In this document: positions 31,935-41,680 of the stretch, one piece after another
Layout of the letters: each line of letters starts with the position of its first letter
How positions within the stretch are numbered: the first letter of the stretch is position 1
Assembly: GCA_944332815.1 (NCBI GenBank)
Contig: CALVKQ010000006.1
Location: 1 to 64,000, forward strand
DNA length: 64,000 nt
Direction: 5' to 3'
Origin: an uncultured Clostridia bacterium
GTDB lineage: Bacteria; Bacillota; Clostridia; Christensenellales; CAG-917
The notes under the pieces: generated by a model
Databases searched by the model: none
Seen by the model: the letters and a program-made list of their open reading frames with translations, nothing else
Told to the model about the DNA's origin: nothing
Program-made: the position numbers and the translations under genes

Positions 31935-32021
31935 GCCGCTGTGGCGGAACAGGCAGACGCAAGGGACTTAAAATCCCTCGGTAGCGATACCGTACCGGTT
32001 CGACCCCGGTCAGCGGCACCA
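31935..32021 (+). tRNA. tRNA-Leu, anticodon TAA
   Basis: An 87-base tRNA with encoded CCA. The acceptor GCCGCTG pairs with CAGCGGC. The anticodon stem AGGGA/TCCCT holds loop CTTAAAA with anticodon TAA, and a long variable arm is present as expected for leucine. Confidence 0.95.
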
Positions 32022-32177
32022 ACAAGGTCGGGGCGGAGGGAGTTGCTCCGCCTCGGAAAAGGGCAGTGCGCCGCACCCGTCACGGGTGCGGCGCACTGCG
32101 TAAGCGCGGCGGGTGGGGCGGATGGGCGCTTTCTGCCGCACAAGTTTGCGGATAATCAAACATCTGCATATAAACTA

Positions 32178-32206
32178 TTGCATAAATTGTTAAAAAGTGC
32201 TACAAT
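32178..32206 (+). promoter_or_regulatory. Promoter of the LysR-HTH gene
   Basis: TTGCAT (32178-32183) and TACAAT (32201-32206), 17 bases apart, in an AT-rich stretch. It gives a leader of about 35 bases before the ATG at 32248. Confidence 0.65.
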
Positions 32207-32247
32207 AACCTTGCTTTACTTAATTACTGTCACGGAGGACACGGGGG

Positions 32248-32517
32248 ATGTTGTTGAAGCGGATGAAATATTTTGCGGCGGTTGTGGAGTGCGGCAGCTT
32301 CACCGAGGCGGCGACAAAGTGTTTTATCTCACAATCGGCGGTGTCGCAGCAGATGGCTGCGCTGGAAGCCGCGCTCGGAGTCAAATTGTTGAAACGTAAC
32401 GGACGCGGCTTTATGCTCACGAAAGCAGGGGAGTTGTTTTACAGCAAGGGCAAGGAACTCCTTTTGCAGGTGGAGGATCTTTGCACCGAAGTGTCGCACA
32501 TGGGCGAAAACGCCTGA
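32248..32517 (+). CDS. LysR-type HTH domain protein without effector domain
   Basis: The 89-residue product matches the N-terminal winged helix-turn-helix of LysR regulators (MKYFAAVVECGSFTEAATKC, then FISQSAVSQQMAALEAALGV). It stops after the linker helix. The usual 200-residue ligand-binding domain is absent, and 32518-33048 encodes no trace of one on either strand that I can see. It has its own promoter and a GGAGG ribosome-binding site, so it may be a functional stand-alone DNA-binding protein and not a fresh truncation. Confidence 0.8.
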   Translation: MLLKRMKYFAAVVECGSFTEAATKCFISQSAVSQQMAALEAALGVKLLKRNGRGFMLTKAGELFYSKGKELLLQVEDLCTEVSHMGENA

Positions 32518-32970
32518 CAACGGAGCGGCGGACGAAGCCGCGCCCACGCGAACGCGCGTAATGCGCGCCCGAGCGCTCGGGCGCGTTCAATATTTGTTTG
32601 CGGTCGTTGTCGCGCGGCTCGCGGCAGGTCTGCGGCTGCGGCGAGATGATTTGCGGCAGAGCTTTTGCGGCGAAGAGGAGGGCGTTGCCCTTCTTTTTTT
32701 GCGGCTTGCGCATTAAGATCGCATTTCCGAGGTCAGACCCGACGGCTTTGCCTTTTGCGGCAGGGCGAGAGCGTTGAGCGCCCCCTCTCGTTTGCCGTTT
32801 TAGGGCTTTCCGCCTTTTGGCGCGAGGCGGCATTGCGGAACGGCGTTGCGTAAGGGCGGACATATGGGGTGACCGGGGACAGGTGTCAAAAAGCACAACA
32901 TATGGTGTGATTTTTCGCGGAGCAACGACTAAAAATGTTAAAAAAACACTTAAATAGTTTTTCGGCGCGC
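32518..32970. other. Intergenic region with a 22-base perfect palindrome
   Basis: No gene is supported. A perfect palindrome, CGCGCCCGAGC / GCTCGGGCGCG, lies at 32564-32585 and might stop transcription of the LysR-HTH gene. The motif ACATATGG(G)GTGA occurs twice, near 32861 and 32897, and could be a binding site upstream of the surface-protein promoter. Confidence 0.5.
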
Positions 32971-32999
32971 TTGTAATTCGGGAAGTTTTGATTTATAAT
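32971..32999 (+). promoter_or_regulatory. Promoter of the giant surface protein
   Basis: TTGTAA (32971-32976) and TATAAT (32994-32999), 17 bases apart. The start would fall near 33006, about 43 bases before the ATG at 33049. Confidence 0.7.
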
Positions 33000-33048
33000 T
33001 TTGCCATAAGGCGTTCGGCATGGTAGGCAGGGCGCAAGGGAGATAGTT

Positions 33049-36000
33049 ATGACAAAGGGATTGAAGCGGTTGCAAATCGCATTGTTCTTCGTCGCCGTTT
33101 TGGCGATATTTGCCGTTTTGTTCACTCTCGTTATAGGGGGAGGGGAAGGACTTTATAATTATCCTGTTCCCGTAGCGGAGGCGGCAGCGACGGACGGCGT
33201 CATCCTGCAACACGGCTCGGATATAGGGAGAGAGCAGGAAGGCAACGTCACCGAAGTGAACAGCCTTGCCGCTTTGCGAAGCGCCGTCAGGGCGAACACC
33301 GCCAACATCAGCATAACGGCGGACTTCAGCTGGTCATACAGTTCGAATGCGTCGGACTTTTTTGACGGAAGCACTTTCACTCACAAGATATACGGCAACG
33401 GGCACACCCTGACCATAACCGGCAAGCCAAACACCAACGCGACATTCGATGAAGCAAACGACAGGAAAGCGAACGGGTCTTCCTGGGGCGCGGTGGCAGG
33501 CGTGCTGGGGAACGGCGGCGCGGTCTATGACCTCAACGTCGTCATGTCCGGGCAGATATGTTACAGTTCCTCGGGAGCTGCCAACATCAACATCGGCGGC
33601 ATAGTGGGGCAGGTCCAAAGCGGCGCGAGGGTGGAAAACTGCACCTTTGCTCTGAAAGATAGCGCATCCCGATTGGCAAGCGTGCATTACTCGAGCGGCA
33701 GCGGCATATGGGCTGCCGCAGGCGGCATCGCCGGCGAAGTGAGCGGCACCATCGCCAACTGCACGGTGAACAACGAGGGTTGGATAGAGTCCGGACTCGG
33801 TGTTTTCTCCGGCAATTCAATGCAGATAGCTAGTGACACGGGCTACGGCGCTTCGGGCGTGGTGGCAGGCATCGCCAAGACGGGCGCCAACTTCCAGAAC
33901 ATAGTGGCAAAGGGGGGCGGTAATGTCAAGACCACTTATTACGCCTCCGTGCTTGGCATGTTGTTTAACCAAAACATGAGCATGACCGTGACCAATTTTT
34001 GGAACGCGTTCAGCGGAACATTTCATTGTGCGAACAACGGCAATTCCGACAATTTCGCCTGTTATCTGGATAATCGCGGCAGCAACAGGGTCGCGATAAC
34101 CAACTATTATTATTCAGACGGTTACACCGCGGTGACGTCTGATGCGAATATCGCAACGGGCAGCAAACTGCTCGTGCCTTCGGGTTTTGAAGGGCAGGTG
34201 TACTTCGACCCCACCGCGACGGACTATGCCAACTCTCTCGCCGTGGCGTACACGGGGCAGAGAGAGCCCGATCCCGGCATGACGGGCACCTGGACCCTCA
34301 TTGCGCCGAACCAATCGCGCCACACGACCAACGTCCTGGGAGATGGCGGCACGGTGACTTTCACGGGGCTGCCTTCCGCGGTCGCCACCTGGAACGGCGG
34401 CAGCGGATTTTCTGCGCAACTTCAATACACCCAACAGTCCATGGAGAGCATGGAGGCTCTCGCCTCCTATGAACACGGGTATGTCGCAAGCGAAACGCAG
34501 AACGGCACGGCTTTGAGCACCGCGACGGATTTCGCAAATGTTTTCCGTCCCAACGGCAGCTGGAACAGGAGCAGCAACTACTATCTCACGGACGACCTTT
34601 ACGTCAACGGGTTCACGGGCGCGGATTTCAGCGGCACGCTGGACGGCAACGGGCACACGCTGTACATAACGGGGCTGCATCAGCCCACTTACACCGGTCC
34701 TAACGTGGGCGGCATCGTGGGCAACCTCACCGGCACGATAAAGAACCTGCGTGTGGTGCTGTTGTCCTCTCAGACCATAACGATAACCGACCACGACGAT
34801 GTGAATTCTCGCAGTCTGGGGCTGGTGGCAGGCGCGGTGACGGGAAGCGGCAAGGTGGAGAACGTCAGCGTCGTCATCCCCTCCGGAGTGACCCTCGAGC
34901 CCGACGGCAGCAATGCGGTGACGACGGCGCTCGGCGCGGTGGCAGGCACCGTGGGTACCGTTGAAGCGAATAAACCTAATTCAAATATCAATGATGACAC
35001 AATCCAGGACAACGTGAACATCAACAACGTCACCGTGCAGCTGGACGGCGCTCTGCACGTCAGAGGCTCGTGGATATATGTCGCAGGGGTTGTGGGACGC
35101 GGCGCGCAGGCGCAGAGCACCCAATATCATTTCAACAACGTCATTCTGCGCGGCGGCGGTTCTCTCAGCGGCGTGACGGGAGGCAGCAACGACGACTCTT
35201 CCGAGCCCACTTACGCCGCGGCGCTCATCGTGCTGCTCAAACCGTCGGATAACGGTACGGAGCAGGCGAGCGTGGACGGGTTCATCTATGACCTCACCAT
35301 CGACCACAGCAACGGCAACGGTATGCCCGTGACGGGGACGGTGTCCAGCTTCGGTTACATAGCCAAAAACAACCATGATACCAGCATGTCTGCAAACACT
35401 CCCGGCGCTGCGAGGGGATATGTCGACTGCTCCGCCATTTACCGCACGGAAAAATCCGTCTACAAGACTTTCCATCAGACGAGCTTCTCCAAGGGCAACA
35501 CCTACATCGCGGTGGACGCTACCGCCGTCATCGCGAGCAGCGTCACGGGGCATGAGAACATCTCCCTGACTCCTTACTTTGTGACGGAAGGGGAGGAGTT
35601 CGGCTATATAACTCTTGCCGCGAAGGCGGAAGGCGGCTGGGGCAACGTAAGTATGCTGCGCTCCGAAGGGACTTCCGCAGGAGAGTGCTACACATACGAT
35701 GACGACACCACGATGAAATTCGTCAAGGTGGCGAAGGCGGAAGCGGTGAACGAGGGGCGCATAGGCGTGGCGGAGGTCGCCTTTGCGACTTTGCAATACA
35801 ACACGCAGCCCTCCTATAACCACGGGAAACCCGTTGACTTCGGCATTTCTGTGACGCGCGGCGGAACTCCGCTCGTACTCGGCGACGATTACACCGTGCG
35901 TTACACCGGCACGGGCTACGACTCCGACACCGCTCCCTCTCAGACGGGCGAGTACACCGTCACCGTCACTCTGACGGACGGAGTGTTCGAAGGCGGACAG

Positions 36001-39000
36001 AACGCCAAGACGTTCAGCGTCACCGTGCAAAGACTGACTCTGACCGGCGTGGGCTTCACCGTGGAGGGTTGGACGTACGGCGAGGAGGGGAATGAGCCCG
36101 TCTTCACCGTGACGGGGCTCGACGACGCAAGCGCGTTGTTCAAGGTCACTTACTCGGGCAGGAACGGCACGAGTTACTCCTCCGACACTCTGCCCGTGAA
36201 TGCCGGCGACTACATCGCGACGGCGACCCTCACCGACGAGGCGCAAACAAATTATCTGTTGGACGGCGGCAGAATCACCGCCGAGTTCAGCATCGCAAAG
36301 GCGAGCATATCGCCCACCGTCACCATCACCGCCGTCGACTGGCGGTACCATAAGGACGGCGTGCAGCAGGTAGATACGAAAGTTGACGGAAATACGGGGA
36401 ACGGCAATGTGACTTACACCTACGTGGGCAGAGAGGATACCGTGTATGTCGAGTCCTCCGATATGCCCGTGAACGCAGGCACTTACACCGTCATAGCCCA
36501 TATCGACGCAACCGCGAACTATAAGGCAGGCGTAGCCACCGCGGACTTCGAGATCACCCACAGGACGTTGACCTTCACCGTTACGGACGATTCCGACGCA
36601 TATAAGCTCGTCTACGGTACTGACAGCAGCGCGGATGTATATGAGCTCGTCACTCCCCTTCCCGGCAGCGTGGAGGAGGCCAGTTTGGACATAACTTACA
36701 CCTTCAAGGTCATCACTGCGGACGGGGAGGAGGAGGATTACTCCGCCATGACCCCTGCCGGCAGCACGGTCAGGATCACCGCCGTCATTACCGCGACTGT
36801 TTCTAGGGGCGACGAGGAAACCGGCTATTCCGAGTCCGTCGACCCCAACATCATCATCGAGTTTACGGACGGCGTGGACTATGTCGAGAGGACTGTCGCA
36901 AAGCGTGAGGTGACCCTCAGAGCAAAGGGCAACGTCAAAGAAACCTACGGCAGCACGCGCGAGGGCGGTTTCGCGGGCGAGTTCGGGCTCTCCGGCGCGC
37001 TCACGGGCGACAGCGTGGAAAGCCTGTTCGAGATAACTGTAAGCGGCGCGTATGTCCCCGTGCTCCCCAACGCAGGCGTTTACACGGTCACCGCCGCCCT
37101 GAACGAAACCGCCGACGCAAACTACGTCCTCGCGGAGGAGTCGGACGCCGATCTCACTTACACGGTGGATCCCCTCGCCATCAGCGGCGATTGGGAGGAA
37201 GCCGCCTCTGCGGAGTATGACGGCAACGTACACGTGCGTAAGTTCGTTCCCGAGGGCGACCTGCCGGAGGGCGTGCTGGCTTACGCCTATTCCGTGGGCG
37301 AAGAGAGCGTCGCGGAGATGAAGAACGCCGCCGAGTACACCGTCACGGTGTCCGTCACGAACGGCAACTACGTGTTCGCGGAAGGCGTGACGAAGCAGAG
37401 TGCTTTCGTCATCGGGAAGAAGACCCTCACCGTCGCGCTTGAAAGCGTTTCGGGCGTGTATACGGGCGAAGCGCACGTTTTGGACGCGTCTTCGGTGACC
37501 TATCAGGGCAACGTGGAGGGCGAAGTCCCCACCTTCACCGTTACGGTCAGCCCCGACTCCGTGGTGGATGTCGCGGAATATGCGGTCACGGTCGCCCTCG
37601 GCGAGGACGCGGTGAACGCCAACTACACCATCCAAAACGGCGATCTGACTTACTCCGTCACCAAGGCAGGCAACGAGTGGCTCTCCGAGTTCGCGGTGGA
37701 GGGCAACGTCTTCGGTTCCGCCGCGCAGATAACTCTGCCCACGGCGAAGTTCGGCAGCGTGCAGATAGCGTATTACACCGACGCGGAGCATCTCGCACCC
37801 TATGAGGGCGGCTTTACGCAAACCTCTCCCGTCGGCATTTATTACTACGTCCTCACCGTGGAAGGCACCGACAATTACGACGGGCTGAAAAAGGAAGGGT
37901 CTTTCGAGATAGCCAAGGCGGAAGTCACCCTTACGGGCATCACCGCTCCCGACGGGACTTACGACGGCGCGGCGTATGACGGGAATATAGAAATCACTTA
38001 CTCCGCATTCGCGGAAGAGATAAGCGCGGTCGAGTGGCAGTTCAGGCTTGCTGACGCCGAGGACGGCGCATGGACTCCCGGTCTGCCCACGGCGGCAGGG
38101 GAGTACGTCATAAGCGTGGCAGGCTACACCGCGGCGAATGTCACCGTCACCAACACGGCGGACTTCACCGCCACGCTCAGCATCGCAAAGGCGAGCATCG
38201 AAGTCACCGCCTCCATGGGCGACATCACCGCAGTGTACGGCACCGCCGTCACCGAGGAGGAAATCAGAGCGGCGTTGAACGTTACGGCGGCGGAAGAGGC
38301 TTTCGGCGATGACGAGCTCGGGCTCGGTTTCACCCTGTCCTTCTCCGTCACGGACGGCGTTTACGGAGCAGCCACCCCGGCAGGCACCGCGGTCACCGTG
38401 ACGGTCAACGTCACTTTCTCCGACTCCAACTACATCCCCGTCCAACCCGACGAGGATCTCACTTTCATCGTGGGCAAACTCGCTCTTACGGGCGGTTTGG
38501 ATAAGCAGAGCGCAGTCTACGGCGGCGCGGCGCAGACCGTCGAGTTCACCCCCTCCAACAAGGTGGGCGAGGACGAACTCACTTTCGAGTACGCTTACGA
38601 GATGCTGACGGACGGCGAGTATGCCGGCGTCGGGAATATGACTGCCGCAGGCAGCTATCGCGTCACGGTCACCCTGGCGGCAGGCGGCGCGAACGAGAAT
38701 TACACCCTCGAAAAGCAGTTCGCCTTTGAGATAACTCCGCTCCACATCACCGCGGTCATCGAGAGCGTGGAAGCGGCGGAAGGCGTCATTTCGCTGGAAA
38801 GCACGGCGGCGATACGCTTTGAAAGCAGCGGCAACACCCTCACCGTTTACCTCGGCGATGAAGTCGCGGCAACTCTGACGGTCAGGTTCTATTACGCGGA
38901 GGGAGAGGAATTCTCGCCCGAAGGCGTTGCCTTCTCCGTCGGCGATTACACCTCGACGGGCATCGGTATCGGCATGAACGTGCCTTCCACCCCCGTCAGT

Positions 39001-41406
39001 GTGTCCGTTGCGGACGCTAACTGCGTGCTGGACGAAGTGACTTCCACCGTCAACATCAAGGTCACGGGCAGCATAACCGTGCCCGAAGTGCCTCCCGTGG
39101 TCACTTTCGACCCCGATAAGTCTTACGCCAAGGATGAGATCGCGGCGTACTTCGAGTCCGAACTCGACCTCACCGTCACCGTGTACGGTTACGTGGACGG
39201 CGCGCCCACGGAGGAAACCTTCGAAAGCGTGCATAACGCAGGCGTCTATTACGTCGAGGCTGTCGCAGGCGAAGCCTCCGCACACTTCCTCTTCACCGTC
39301 AATAAGGCGGAGAACGCGCTCGTCACCGAGTTCGCGAGAGAGGGGTGGACGTACGGCGAAGAGCCTGCCGCAGTCACCGAGCCCGTTGCGGCGGACGGCA
39401 GCGCGGAAGTGGCTTATTACACCGCTTACACTTCCGCTTCTGACAACACGCCTTACGTCGGCGAGTTTGACGCTCTGACCCCCGTCGGCACTTATTACGC
39501 GGTGGTCACCGTCGCGGAAAGCGAAAATTATCTGGCGTTCGAAAAGGTGTACGCCTTCGCGGTCGCCAAGGCGCAGAACAGCTGGACGGGCGAGTTCGCG
39601 GCAGGTTGGACGTACGGCGAGAGCCCCGTCATCACTCTGCCTGCCGCCGCGTTCGGCGAAGTCGAAGTGCAGTATTACATCTCTTACGGCGGCGACACCG
39701 ACGTTCCCTTTGACGGGGAGTTCTCCGCCACCACCGACGCAGGCACTTATTACGCCGTCCTCACCGTCGAGGGCACCGATAACTATGACGGGCTGAACGC
39801 GGTCAAAGAGTTCACCGTCCAAAAGGCAAGCCTTAACGCCTCCGTCAGTATCTCCGGCTGGGTGTACGGCGAAACGCCCTCCGAGCCCGTGGTGGAAGGA
39901 AATGTCGGCGGCGGCGAGGTCACGTTCACTTACGCCGTCCAAAGCGGACAGGGCAACACCGGTACGCTGGTGGACGGGCGTCCGGCTTCCGTCGGCTACT
40001 ACACCGTATCCGCGCATATCGAGGAAAGCACCAACTACAAGGCATCCAGCGTGTATTACGACTTCTCCGTCACCGCGCGCGAAGTGGAGATCGTCGTCGC
40101 CGGCACGGAGGGGTTGGTGTTCAACGGCTCCGCATTCACAGTCACCGCGTCGGCGGACGAACTGCTCGAAGAGGACGACGTGAGCATCGTTTACACCCTT
40201 GCGGACGGCAAGCAGAGCATACTTGCGGCGGACACTTACACCCTCAACTTCGAGCTCACAGGCGAGGACGCGTTCAATTACGTCATCGCGGAGGGCACCG
40301 CGTCGACGCAGGTCACGGTCGCCAAGGCGGAAGTCACCATTACGGGTATCACCGCTCCCGACGGGACTTATGACGGCGCGGCGTATGACGGGAATATAGA
40401 AATCACTTACTCCGCATTCGCGGAAGAGATAAGCGCGGTCGAGTGGCAGTTCAGGCTTGCTGACGCCGAGGACGGCGCATGGACTCCCGGTCTGCCCACG
40501 GCGGCAGGGGAGTACGTCATAAGCGTGGCAGGCTACACCGCGGCGAATGTCACCGTCACCAACACGGCGGACTTCACCGCAACGCTCAGCATCGCAAAGG
40601 CGGTCGTCACCTACAATGCGACGCTCGCGTCCGATGCGAAAGTGTTCTTCGGCGAAACCCTCACCGCAGAAGAGATGAAAGCCCTCATCACCCCCGATCA
40701 GGCGCTTGCGGAGGCAGGTTTCACCGTCGAGCTCCTGCTCGCGGACGGCTCCGCGTTCAATGCGGAAACCCCCGTCGGCACCACCCTCAAAGTGGTCATC
40801 ACGCCCGTCATCTCCGACTCCGATAACTGTGTCGTCACCGTCACCGACAGCCTCACCCTCATAGTGCAGGCGGTGGAGGTGGACATCGTGCTCGACATCG
40901 AGGATACGCAGGTCGCGGACGGCGATACGGTAACCATCGCGCGCGGAGAGTCCCTCCCCGTGGACGCTGCCGTCGCGGCTTACATGCAGGCGGCAGGCAT
41001 CCCCGAAGGGTCTTATAAGATACTCGTGCGCGGCAGTGAGTTCACCGACACCATGTACTGGGCGCCCGGCACCTACAATGTCACCGTCAAACTCATGAAC
41101 GGTTACAACGGCGCGATGACGTTCAGCATAGTGGTCGAAGAGGGCGAGCCCCCCGTTGATCCCGACCTGCCCGATCCCGACGAGCCGGATGAGCCCGATG
41201 AACCGGACGAACCCGATGTGCCCGGGACGGACGATCCCGACGCTCCCACCGTCGAGCAGCCCGGTGAGCCCGATGAAGGCGGCTTCCCCGGCTGGGCGAT
41301 AGCGGTCATCGTCTGCGGCGGTCTTGCGGTGGTGGCGATCATCACCTCGATAGCCGTCGTGGCTGCCAGAAAGCGCAAAGCGTCAGGCAAGAAAGACGCG
41401 GCATAA
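33049..41406 (+). CDS. Giant cell-surface protein with MBG-type repeats
   Basis: This 2785-residue secreted protein starts with a signal peptide or anchor (about 9-32, ALFFVAVLAIFAVLFTLVIG; possible cleavage after AEA near 47). Residues 60-750 hold repeats such as GNGHTLTITG, GGIVGNLTGTIKNL and GGIVGQVQSG, suggesting a right-handed beta-helix. From about 900 to 2640 come many MBG-like immunoglobulin-type modules (GWTYGEEPAAV, GWTYGESPVITLP, AGEYVISVAGYTAANVT). A proline/aspartate-rich spacer (PDEPDEPDEPDEP) leads to a C-terminal membrane helix and the basic tail RKRKASGKKDAA. There is no LPXTG, so it is probably held by the helix. One module is duplicated. A SipW-like signal peptidase follows. 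Adhesion or matrix formation is likely but not shown. Confidence 0.88.
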   Translation: MTKGLKRLQIALFFVAVLAIFAVLFTLVIGGGEGLYNYPVPVAEAAATDGVILQHGSDIGREQEGNVTEVNSLAALRSAVRANTANISITADFSWSYSSNASDFFDGSTFTHKIYGNGHTLTITGKPNTNATFDEANDRKANGSSWGAVAGVLGNGGAVYDLNVVMSGQICYSSSGAANINIGGIVGQVQSGARVENCTFALKDSASRLASVHYSSGSGIWAAAGGIAGEVSGTIANCTVNNEGWIESGLGVFSGNSMQIASDTGYGASGVVAGIAKTGANFQNIVAKGGGNVKTTYYASVLGMLFNQNMSMTVTNFWNAFSGTFHCANNGNSDNFACYLDNRGSNRVAITNYYYSDGYTAVTSDANIATGSKLLVPSGFEGQVYFDPTATDYANSLAVAYTGQREPDPGMTGTWTLIAPNQSRHTTNVLGDGGTVTFTGLPSAVATWNGGSGFSAQLQYTQQSMESMEALASYEHGYVASETQNGTALSTATDFANVFRPNGSWNRSSNYYLTDDLYVNGFTGADFSGTLDGNGHTLYITGLHQPTYTGPNVGGIVGNLTGTIKNLRVVLLSSQTITITDHDDVNSRSLGLVAGAVTGSGKVENVSVVIPSGVTLEPDGSNAVTTALGAVAGTVGTVEANKPNSNINDDTIQDNVNINNVTVQLDGALHVRGSWIYVAGVVGRGAQAQSTQYHFNNVILRGGGSLSGVTGGSNDDSSEPTYAAALIVLLKPSDNGTEQASVDGFIYDLTIDHSNGNGMPVTGTVSSFGYIAKNNHDTSMSANTPGAARGYVDCSAIYRTEKSVYKTFHQTSFSKGNTYIAVDATAVIASSVTGHENISLTPYFVTEGEEFGYITLAAKAEGGWGNVSMLRSEGTSAGECYTYDDDTTMKFVKVAKAEAVNEGRIGVAEVAFATLQYNTQPSYNHGKPVDFGISVTRGGTPLVLGDDYTVRYTGTGYDSDTAPSQTGEYTVTVTLTDGVFEGGQNAKTFSVTVQRLTLTGVGFTVEGWTYGEEGNEPVFTVTGLDDASALFKVTYSGRNGTSYSSDTLPVNAGDYIATATLTDEAQTNYLLDGGRITAEFSIAKASISPTVTITAVDWRYHKDGVQQVDTKVDGNTGNGNVTYTYVGREDTVYVESSDMPVNAGTYTVIAHIDATANYKAGVATADFEITHRTLTFTVTDDSDAYKLVYGTDSSADVYELVTPLPGSVEEASLDITYTFKVITADGEEEDYSAMTPAGSTVRITAVITATVSRGDEETGYSESVDPNIIIEFTDGVDYVERTVAKREVTLRAKGNVKETYGSTREGGFAGEFGLSGALTGDSVESLFEITVSGAYVPVLPNAGVYTVTAALNETADANYVLAEESDADLTYTVDPLAISGDWEEAASAEYDGNVHVRKFVPEGDLPEGVLAYAYSVGEESVAEMKNAAEYTVTVSVTNGNYVFAEGVTKQSAFVIGKKTLTVALESVSGVYTGEAHVLDASSVTYQGNVEGEVPTFTVTVSPDSVVDVAEYAVTVALGEDAVNANYTIQNGDLTYSVTKAGNEWLSEFAVEGNVFGSAAQITLPTAKFGSVQIAYYTDAEHLAPYEGGFTQTSPVGIYYYVLTVEGTDNYDGLKKEGSFEIAKAEVTLTGITAPDGTYDGAAYDGNIEITYSAFAEEISAVEWQFRLADAEDGAWTPGLPTAAGEYVISVAGYTAANVTVTNTADFTATLSIAKASIEVTASMGDITAVYGTAVTEEEIRAALNVTAAEEAFGDDELGLGFTLSFSVTDGVYGAATPAGTAVTVTVNVTFSDSNYIPVQPDEDLTFIVGKLALTGGLDKQSAVYGGAAQTVEFTPSNKVGEDELTFEYAYEMLTDGEYAGVGNMTAAGSYRVTVTLAAGGANENYTLEKQFAFEITPLHITAVIESVEAAEGVISLESTAAIRFESSGNTLTVYLGDEVAATLTVRFYYAEGEEFSPEGVAFSVGDYTSTGIGIGMNVPSTPVSVSVADANCVLDEVTSTVNIKVTGSITVPEVPPVVTFDPDKSYAKDEIAAYFESELDLTVTVYGYVDGAPTEETFESVHNAGVYYVEAVAGEASAHFLFTVNKAENALVTEFAREGWTYGEEPAAVTEPVAADGSAEVAYYTAYTSASDNTPYVGEFDALTPVGTYYAVVTVAESENYLAFEKVYAFAVAKAQNSWTGEFAAGWTYGESPVITLPAAAFGEVEVQYYISYGGDTDVPFDGEFSATTDAGTYYAVLTVEGTDNYDGLNAVKEFTVQKASLNASVSISGWVYGETPSEPVVEGNVGGGEVTFTYAVQSGQGNTGTLVDGRPASVGYYTVSAHIEESTNYKASSVYYDFSVTAREVEIVVAGTEGLVFNGSAFTVTASADELLEEDDVSIVYTLADGKQSILAADTYTLNFELTGEDAFNYVIAEGTASTQVTVAKAEVTITGITAPDGTYDGAAYDGNIEITYSAFAEEISAVEWQFRLADAEDGAWTPGLPTAAGEYVISVAGYTAANVTVTNTADFTATLSIAKAVVTYNATLASDAKVFFGETLTAEEMKALITPDQALAEAGFTVELLLADGSAFNAETPVGTTLKVVITPVISDSDNCVVTVTDSLTLIVQAVEVDIVLDIEDTQVADGDTVTIARGESLPVDAAVAAYMQAAGIPEGSYKILVRGSEFTDTMYWAPGTYNVTVKLMNGYNGAMTFSIVVEEGEPPVDPDLPDPDEPDEPDEPDEPDVPGTDDPDAPTVEQPGEPDEGGFPGWAIAVIVCGGLAVVAIITSIAVVAARKRKASGKKDAA
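37912..38193 (+). repeat. 282-bp internal duplication in the surface-protein gene, copy 1
   Basis: This segment recurs at 40321-40602 with only about four base differences over 282 bp. It encodes one complete MBG-like module (KAEVTLTGITAPDGTYDGAA onward to LSIAKA). Other modules in the gene are far more diverged, so this pair was copied or homogenised recently. Confidence 0.92.
40321..40602 (+). repeat. 282-bp internal duplication in the surface-protein gene, copy 2
   Basis: Second copy of the module at 37912-38193, 2409 bp downstream and in the same reading frame. Recombination between the two would delete a whole number of codons (803) and keep the protein in frame. Confidence 0.92.
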
Positions 41407-41680
41407 TTTGCGGCAGAGCATATCCGAAAGCGGTGCGCAAGCGCCGCTTTCTCTTCGTCTTCGCCGTCGCTCGGAGGAGTGCGGAAAAGGGGGCATGCTG
41501 TGCGGTAAAGCGCGTATCCGTGTCGCATATCCGTGTCGCGCGTATCGGGGTCGGTCGGTCCGCTGCATGCGTAAAACGCGGCATTCGGACAAACCCCGTC
41601 CTCTTTGCGGCAAAAGAGGACAAAATGCCGAAAATGTGCTATCATATATAAAAACCGCCGTGTAAAGTGAGGTTATCGAC

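Noticed and set aside
34981-40017. 1678-codon open frame on the minus strand opposite the giant surface protein
   Set aside because: It is an antisense shadow: the plus strand has a promoter, signal peptide and repeated MBG modules, while the minus frame has no ribosome-binding site and no domain. Strong codon bias removes antisense stops.
41150-41406. LPXTG-type sorting signal in the giant protein
   Set aside because: The C-terminus has a membrane helix and basic tail, but no LPXTG-like motif; the preceding sequence is PDEP repeats and EGGFPGW.
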